From the NCBI GenBank assembly GCA_031763025.1, contig JASSKH010000014.1, positions 12,347,201 through 12,411,200 on the forward strand: a stretch of DNA of 64,000 bases, in the 5' to 3' direction. The stretch comes from Macrocystis pyrifera. Its lineage: Eukaryota; Sar; Phaeophyceae; Laminariales; Laminariaceae. Position numbers and translations under genes: made by a program. The notes under the pieces were generated by a model. It was not told where the DNA came from, searched no databases, and saw only the letters and a program-made list of their open reading frames with translations. Below, one piece after another: positions 57,292 to 64,000 of this stretch; the first letter of the stretch is position 1, and the number at the start of each line of letters is the position of its first letter.

Positions 57292-58138
57292 GCGGAATCT
57301 TATAAGCCACCGCTGGACGATGGTGCGGAGGCAATGGCGACTTCAACAACGAGGACCTTCCTACCGGGAACACCGCGAAAGGAGCAGGTGAGTCAATGGT
57401 TGTTTGCCGGGGCTCTAACGTGAGGATGGCATGCGTGTAAACATTCTACTTTTTTGCGTATGGTGGAGTCTGACACTTCTGATGCTAGTGAACGATATTG
57501 TGTAGCCCTTGCGTGTGATTGAGACTTCGGTTTCACTGTCCTATACGCTCTTCTGGCGTGGACCGCATAATTTTTGAACCAATTGCCAGATAATTCTGAT
57601 GCCGGAGGTGGCGACGCTGCAGGTGGAACCAGAGCAGGCACCGAGTGGATCGGTCTCGCCCTTGGTCTGGACGACAAAGTCGCGGGTCTAATGCGACCAG
57701 ACGACAGGGATATACAGGTGAGCGGCGGGTGTAGATGCTAGTATAACTATCGAAACGACATGTAGAGGCTTGTTCACTTCGGTGCGTGTGTTGGCAGCCT
57801 GCTCGCGGTTACGAATCGTGCTAAGGCAAGGGGAGTACTCTTGTTGGCAGGGAGATGGCTAGCTAGTTTTCTTGAAAAAATAGATAGCGGTACTAATGTA
57901 GAAATATAATTTCTATAATGTGATATGTAAACTGGGTCAAATGCGCGTACCTTTCGGATGTACAAGATTGGCTGCTCACTAAAATCGGCGGGAACGCTTC
58001 GAAGTCGTTTTCGGGCCACAACCAATCACCGCTGTTGCGGCTACACTATTCTTGCCTTCTGGTTGCGTCATATATTCTTAGCTACCGCCGGTATCTTTGC
58101 ACCCTCTTCGTCTTTTCCACCAACAGGAAGATAGCTAG
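57292..58138 (+). CDS. Possible 3' exons of a spliced gene, unassigned
   Basis: Splice-like sites frame three open segments. The first is 57,292-57,387 (after ATCATCCGCAG, before CAG-GTGAGT). The second is 57,590-57,717 (after AACCAATTGCCAG, before CAG-GTGAGC). The third begins at 58,127 after TTCGTCTTTTCCACCAACAG and reads Glu-Asp-Ser-stop (TAG at 58,136-58,138). The second and third agree in phase (RPDDRDIQ then EDS). The first ends in a phase that does not fit the open frame of the second, so that join is wrong or another acceptor (57,629) is used. No protein family is recognised. The coordinates include introns. Confidence 0.25.
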
Positions 58139-59159
58139 CCAACTACAAAGCTATGCTTCGGTGTCTGCGAAACGCGCATGACTCCCGATCATGAAAATCG
58201 CCGCGGGGTCGTCAGGGGGATGATGCAGCAAGCACCGCCCAGAAGTTTAAGCACTGCCGTGGCCACGCCTCGAATGTTTACTCCCAACCCCGCAATGCGG
58301 GATTCGTTGGCGGCACCCATCGTCGCGGCCGGGACGGTGGAGGCAGGGGTGGAGATGTGAATCCTCGCCTTGTGAGTAGATATCGCCAGGGGGGGGGTGG
58401 GCGGAGGGAATGGCGGTCGTACACCGATGGAGAATTCCGGAAGTTGCCAGGAATGCGCACAACGCAAGGGGGTGGATGGTCTCAGATCGACCCTGGACCC
58501 ATTTTTGGACGAGCAAGGACGTATGGTGCCTGCTGACCCTCGCCCTGAGAAGGAAAACGAACGCAGAGGAAAATTGAGTTTCCTCCTTGCAAGTTCCCAT
58601 TGGTCCGTGGGTCGTACGAGGAATTTAAATATGGCTGTCGTGGTCGCAGAGGCGATTGTCTTTAGTTGCCACTGACGTTAAACATGGACTAACGTGCAGG
58701 GTTTAGTGTAGCCCTGGCTGCTGCTGAAAATACGTTTTTTTCGATTGAAATCGTCTACCAGGTACTTGTTAAGGAACGTCTCGGCGTTTTCCGTGTATTG
58801 CAATATGTTTCCTTGGAGAAGGCCGAGGGCGACGTAGATCTGCGTTGTACATGTTGTCTAAAATGCAGTGAACTTCGTCATTATATCACCAGACAACTCT
58901 CCATGTATCCGTGTTTAACATAGTGGTATATTTTACGAGATACCACTTCCTTCGGACACGTTGCGGTGAGTATCTCATGTACGTGTGATCGTTCTGTGTC
59001 GTCCGAGATAAAATTCTAGAGCAGCTATTAATAGCTGCAGTCGTACATAATGTTTTTTTCTTGTTTTTCGTTGCCTATATTTGTGACGACACCCCCACAA
59101 CCCTTCATCTGCATCAAATATATCTGCACTGCCAGTCTATGTGGAAAGTACCAGGTAAT
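58139..59159. other. No supported gene
   Basis: Frames of 60-117 codons on both strands near 58,180-58,680 are unrecognised. TACCAGGTA lies at 58,756 and 59,149. Confidence 0.35.
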
Positions 59160-60310
59160 CCAACGTGAAAAATCGTTTTGCAATCGGATTTTATCTCGAG
59201 CGGATATGCACCATTACTTGATGTCGACTTTTGACGTTAAACAACAGAATCTTGCCCTCTATATACCAGAACACAGGTAAAGGAGCCCACTGTAAAAGTA
59301 AATGACAGGAAAATAAGAAGTTTGACAGCGGTTGTACTGAAGCCAGTATAGAACGTAACTTTCCCGAATAAGAAATTCGGGCGAGACCAGCATCCCTGCT
59401 TCTTTTTTTTCCTCACTATTATCAAGTGTTTTGTAGTGTACTTCGCCCAAGAAAAACGTTTACATAGCCAAAAACGCCCGTTACAATGATTTTGTGCAAA
59501 TATCGCTGAACCTACCTAGAGGTTATATTATTATTTTGTCAGGGGGGGGGGGCTAACATCGCTCAGGCTTGAAGGGTTCGTTTCTCAGGGCGAAGCCTGG
59601 AGAGGGCCAGATGGCTGTAAATCGTAGATGGTGCATTTGTGTGCATTGTGTCGTTAAATGCTGTGAATTGTGATAAATTCAAGATTTGTGTTGTAAACGA
59701 GTCGAATAAAATGAGAATCCCGGTACACAAGAGTTGGGTGAATCGTGTTTGGTCGTTACTTATCACGACATCCTTTCATTCTATAGAGTTGTCAGTAGGT
59801 CGCTGATGTCGCACTTATTACGTTTAAATCTTTGAGGTTGCCTACTTTGACCGCACCGCCTCTACAACACCTTACCTTCAACAAAACACCCACCCAACCA
59901 CTTCATCCGAATAGTGCCAAAGATTGAAACGTAAAAAACCGCTTGTCAATCGGACCTTATCTCGAAGAGCTACCTACCATTACTTGAAATCGACTTATAT
60001 CGCTGTGAAAGTTTTTCTGATCTTCTGTCATGACACCATGATGAACACAAGGGAAACAGAGTACTTGTACTGTACAGATAGATATTTTTACACATTATAT
60101 ACACGAGGAGTAAAAAAGAGATATTATACGACAATAAGAAAATTCGAGACCCTTTGTACTGTTATTATCTGTGGAATACATTTTCAATAATAAGAAATCC
60201 AACCTGGGCCGGCATTCTTGTTTCTTATTTTTTTTCTTGAGGCTAATAAGTGTTCTGCGCTGAACACTCCCGAGAAAAACGCCTTTTTATATTTTTTTCG
60301 CGCTTCGCGC
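59160..60310 (+). repeat. Diverged direct duplication, offset about 770-820 bp
   Basis: 59,160-59,235 matches 59,925-60,000 (CAATCGGA, TTATCTCGA, CCATTACTTGA, TCGACTT). 59,355-59,465 matches 60,180-60,290 (AATAAGAAAT, a T-run, AGTGTT, AGAAAAACG). The segments between have diverged or contain indels. No gene recognised; a 10-G run lies near 59,541. Confidence 0.55.
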
Positions 60311-60479
60311 GAAAAATCGATACATAAATCGGGACCCCTACCTATGGTCGCTGAGCCATATTTTTGTAGGTATCCTCTACAGGGATGTCGCCGAAATTGG
60401 ATAACACGGCTACGCTATGTTACTCCCACACGCACATGCCTTACCACTAACACAAGTGACACATATTAGATCTCGTGAA

Positions 60480-61270
60480 GGTACAAAGGGTAACGTAGTA
60501 CCATTATGGCAGAACGACTTCGGCCCCAATGGTAACTCAGTAACATAAAGTTAGACCCGGATTGGTTCTTATGGTAACCATCAGATCTTTACCGACGGTA
60601 ACACCGTAACATAATGTTCCAGAGTCTTCCGCGTTTAGGCTAACATCCCAACGTAATATTACGTATGGGCCGGCTAAGACTGAAACGTATCTAGGAACGC
60701 ACGTTATCCGACCCTAAGGCAATCATATGGGGGGTCCAGATAACGTAGTGTTAGTAGTGCTGGCCATTGCGTTATGTTACGTTAGTGTGTTATCTGTAAC
60801 ACAATGTTATGTGTTAGTGCTGGCGAACATGGTAACGTTATGTTAGGGTGTTACGTATAACACTCCTCAACATAATGTTATTGTGTTACGTCTAACGCTG
60901 CGTCGACAATAATAACATTATGTTATCGTGTTAGTGGATATGCGGATCCCGATCTGGGCATGATAGAGTGATAATGTACGTGTTTGGTCTAAAGCCTAAC
61001 ACTGTGTTACGGTGTTAGTTCCAGGACTGATCACGGCATAACATAATGTTTCTGTACCAGAGCTGGACGAAACCGAGCAGCAACATAACGCTAAAGGCTC
61101 TTGCACGTTCGTGGGTTTCCAGTTAATAACACTGTGTTACCGCGTTACCGTGATCGCTTCTCCAGTGCTAATACTATGTTAGTACGTTATCACGTGCCTG
61201 CGTTAGGCCTCATATCCTAGATACGTGTTATCCGAGTGTTACGCTATCCCAGGGTGTGAAATATACATAT
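60480..61270. repeat. TAACATTATGTTA word array, right
   Basis: GTAACATAATGTTCC, GTAACGTTATGTTAGGG, CAACATAATGTTATTG, ATAACATTATGTTATCG and TAACACTGTGTTACGG recur every 30-80 bp, many followed by GTGTTAGT. Same word class and reading direction as 53,525-54,360. Confidence 0.8.
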
Positions 61271-61486
61271 GAAGTACTAATGTGGATTGAGGAATGGAGG
61301 TTGAGCTGGAAGTGTAAGAGGGCAACGATCACATGACATACCTGTTACCTGGGATATACGTACCAGGTATATTACATACAGCAGTACCGGATATACCCCA
61401 TACCAGGTATGTATGTCAGGATACACATGCACTTGTCGTATAATACCATGTACCGTTGCGTAGTATGTGCGATCGAAGTGTGTTGT
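61271..61486. other. Spacer rich in GGTA palindromic words
   Basis: TACCAGGTA at 61,361 and 61,401, with TTACCTGGGATATACG and TACCGGATATACC close by. No gene. Confidence 0.5.
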
Positions 61487-61800
61487 GTGTTCTTCACATT
61501 AAACCGTTCGTTCTGCCCGTCGACATCCGGCACAACCAGTGTCCGTGCCGATTATTCAATCCTAGACGAGATACAAGTTCTGTCGTTACTAAGCTACGCC
61601 ACAGAGATACTACGTTACAAAGCGTATGCAGTAAGCACAGTGGGCAATGCAATGCCCTGTCATACTGTATACGACAGGCACGGCATACACATCCATGAAA
61701 CAGAGAAACGCAAGGAAACAAAGTATCAGCACACAGCTTGCAGCAAAGATGTGTTTCGACGAAATTTTCGATCTCATACCTGGCAAACAGTTTTTTATAA
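61487..61800 (+). repeat. Element E and neighbour, copy at 61.5 kb
   Basis: 61,487-61,643 matches 1,066-1,216 inverted and the right half of 45,887-46,097 inverted. 61,640-61,800 matches 33,500-33,740 in patches (CACACAGCTTGCA, ATCTCAT). A further end fragment (TTCTTCACATTAAACCGTTC) lies at 61,928-61,968. Confidence 0.6.
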
Positions 61801-63027
61801 ACCACATTTCATACTAAATACCTGGCACCTAACACGATCACCAACTATTCAGTAAGCTGCATCCAACCTACGATGGTATAGACACCGAACAAACAAGCCA
61901 TATTGTATTTTCTACGTGTATTGTTGTTGTTTTCTTCACATTAAACCGTTCTGTCTACCCGTCGACATCTAATGTGTGTCAAATCAAAATCTTCCTCCTC
62001 TTTTACGCCATCTACAGTTAGTATATTCCACAGCAGTAGTAAGTCAAGTATGCACCGCTGTGATTTATGGTGTGCTTTGTACGACTTAACGATGGTATCA
62101 CTATGACGACAACAACGACAAACCAAACGAACTGCAGAATCTGAATAGGTGTTCATGATGTACCAGGACAATAGCGAGCCACCAAAACGCTGCTTGCTGT
62201 GACATCACACAAAACTCTTCACGTTTCTGAGTCAATTATTTTCCGTGGGATTGTGCTGTATCGGCCAACATCACGAATTAAGTCGTCGTTATTCGCGCGG
62301 AGCATGTATCGGAGGTCGGGCGGTGTCGATTGCGCGGTAGGCTGAGGCTGAGCCAAGATTGTATCGAGGTGCGGCAATATCATATAATCTATCAGTACGT
62401 ATATATGTTGCGGTCTGCCGGTGAAGGTCCGCGAATGAATACGTACAGATTCTCCTTTTTGGCAAGAAATTGTTCGTTCGCCTATACTTTTCGTAGAGTG
62501 TGGAAGAATCTATGAAGCACCACGTTCAATGCTCGTTGTGGGACTTGGCGTCCGGACCACTACAGGCAGACATAATGTGGAATAGAAGGCCGGTACGTCG
62601 ACCTCTACTGCTTTACGTTACCATGTAAGAGACTTACAGTATACTCTACTGTAGGTAGCAAGCCAAACTACGGCATTGACTTGGCAAAGGGGTTTTGGGG
62701 TGTTTTAAGGCTCACCGCAAGGCACAATTCGACGCGAGTGGACGAGGAAAGAAAATACCGAAGTTTCCCGTGATAATGGTGAAAGAGGGAGGGAGTAGCC
62801 TACTTTGCGACCCCGGATCTGAGCTACGACTACTGAAGGACGGAGCAGGAGCAACAAAGGGCGAACACACGAAATGAGACGGAGAAAAACAAAAATATAC
62901 GTAGCAAAAGGGCGACATCGGGGGCTTGACCGATGAAAACATATGATGGGTAAGTAAGGTGGTGTGGTTGATATGTCAGTATCGCGGTCGAATACGTGCT
63001 GTATGTACGCAGGACCACGAGCACCTA
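61801..63027. other. No supported gene
   Basis: Short frames only; 62,695-62,877 (60 codons) has an even composition but no recognisable motif. Confidence 0.35.
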
Positions 63028-63132
63028 TTACAGAGGCCCATAGTAAATAGGACCAAATATTGTCAGTAAAAACAGGTAAATATATAGTTTTTTGTGTGCA
63101 CCATAGGTCCTATTTACTACGGTCCCCCGCAG
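63028..63132 (+). mobile_element. TTACGGGGG-family MITE, copy G
   Basis: 105 bp, opening TTACAGAGGCCCATAG and closing CCCCCGCAG, flanked by TA (63,026-63,027 and 63,133-63,134). The interior matches copies D and F closely. Confidence 0.85.
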
Positions 63133-63698
63133 TAGAATATCGGGTGAAAAATACGTGAGGAGTTTCGCCGTCAAATAACCGTGAAGGGAAATTACAGGGA
63201 AGAATAACCAGCAGGTATAAGTGCTCGTAGCTCACCTAATATAGCGAGTGGCAGTACCTGTGGAGGAAACGGACTTCGGTTATATAGGTCGGGCATGCCT
63301 CGGTGCTCTGTGCGAGCGTGCCACAAGTTCGGAAGTCCGGTACACAACAGTCTCTGAGGTGCGACGCATTTTTTTGCTCTGATGCACCCCTCTGCCCGCC
63401 TGGGAGATCGAATGAATGCTATCTTTTTGATCAGCACTACATCAGCGGTATCAACTGTGTCTTTGGGCACGGTTACCACGAAAACACAAGGCCGCCTTTC
63501 ATCGTCTTCCCCCGCGTCATCTCTGGTCGTTCCCCACCGGCCAACATCCCTACGGCAACGCTCCTTCTCTACTTTCCCTCAGCCCCTGCAAGTAGATGGT
63601 AGTGTTGCTACCCATATCTCGTTGACAGATGGAAAATGGAGTACCGTTATAATACAGGAAGAACAACATGTACTACTCGCATAATAATGCTTTTATGG
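63133..63698. other. No supported gene; unassigned frames
   Basis: Two overlapping plus-strand frames of about 100 codons (63,303-63,602 and 63,382-63,684) are unrecognised. Confidence 0.3.
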
Positions 63699-63880
63699 CA
63701 TCGACGAGCAGCGAGCAGCGAGAATGCTGAACCTTATGCGCGATAAATATGAAGGTACGTACCGGGGGGGGGGGGGAAGGGACGAAACCTATCTGTGACC
63801 ACGGCTTGTCTATTAATATAAGATTGCTGAGGGTAACACCTCCAACGAGTTAAGCTGGAAAGTGAAAGTAATGATTGAAA
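63699..63880 (+). mobile_element. SINE-like unit S4, 5'-truncated
   Basis: Begins at ATCGACGAGCAG and continues AATGCTGAACCTTATGCGCGA, a 13-G run, TGTGACCACGGCTTGTC and GTTAAGCTGGAAAGTGAAAG, as in S1. The tRNA-like head is absent, as in 5'-truncated retroposons. Confidence 0.55.
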
Positions 63881-64000
63881 ATATATACTAAACAATGCCC
63901 TTGCATGTTCGAGCATAAAACTTCATTCGCTGGACAAGCATCACAGATCGCAGGGATATTTCGCGGTCGTTACAAGATTCAACCATAGGGGTCTTTTCAA

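Overview
This window looks like repeat-dense, gene-poor nuclear DNA from a eukaryote. The evidence is interstitial TTAGGG/CCCTAA tracts, a decayed Ty1/copia retrotransposon, solo LTRs, terminal-inverted-repeat miniature elements (MITEs), trinucleotide microsatellites, and a few positions that look like spliceosomal introns. There are no operons, ribosome-binding sites, tRNA or rRNA genes. Large ankyrin-repeat genes among many decayed elements would suit an alga or other stramenopile, but the sequence alone does not fix the species.

Layout. 0-6 kb: one MITE pair, a palindrome-rich element with a telomere-like core (T1), CAG tracts and short tandem duplications. 6-7.7 kb: a broken pogo/CENP-B-like transposase. 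8.4-9.1 kb: a diverged tandem array of about 208 bp. 9.9-10.6 kb: a solo LTR. 11.5-13 kb and 22.1-23.7 kb: two copies of one segmental duplication. 14.6-16.6 kb: ankyrin-repeat gene 1. 18.5-26.5 kb: two copies of a large repeat, with SINE-like units and a (TAC)59 tract. 28.6-31.1 kb: a copia relic on the minus strand. 31.6-39.2 kb: nested short duplications and inverted repeats. 40.7-42.6 kb: ankyrin-repeat gene 2, an inverted paralogue of gene 1. 45.9-48.3 kb: a TIR element, two MITEs and a foldback element. 48.85-53.26 kb: an array of CCCATGGG-type palindromes, interrupted by a second solo LTR. 53.5-54.4 and 60.5-61.3 kb: two arrays of a TAACATTATGTTA-type palindrome. 55.3-55.75 kb: T2, the inverted partner of T1. 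55.8-58.1 kb: weak evidence for spliced genes.

The only well supported, mostly intact protein genes are the two ankyrin paralogues. They share an N-terminal segment, about eight ankyrin repeats and a conserved non-ankyrin C-terminal module. Nearly everything else is mobile DNA or its remains. The most unusual signal is the number of short palindromic words. They occur as local arrays (CCATGG/CCGTGG around telomeric repeats, CCCATGGG, TAACATTATGTTA) and as dispersed words (TACCAGGTA or TACCTGGTA at 20 places). I cannot assign these to a described family by eye.
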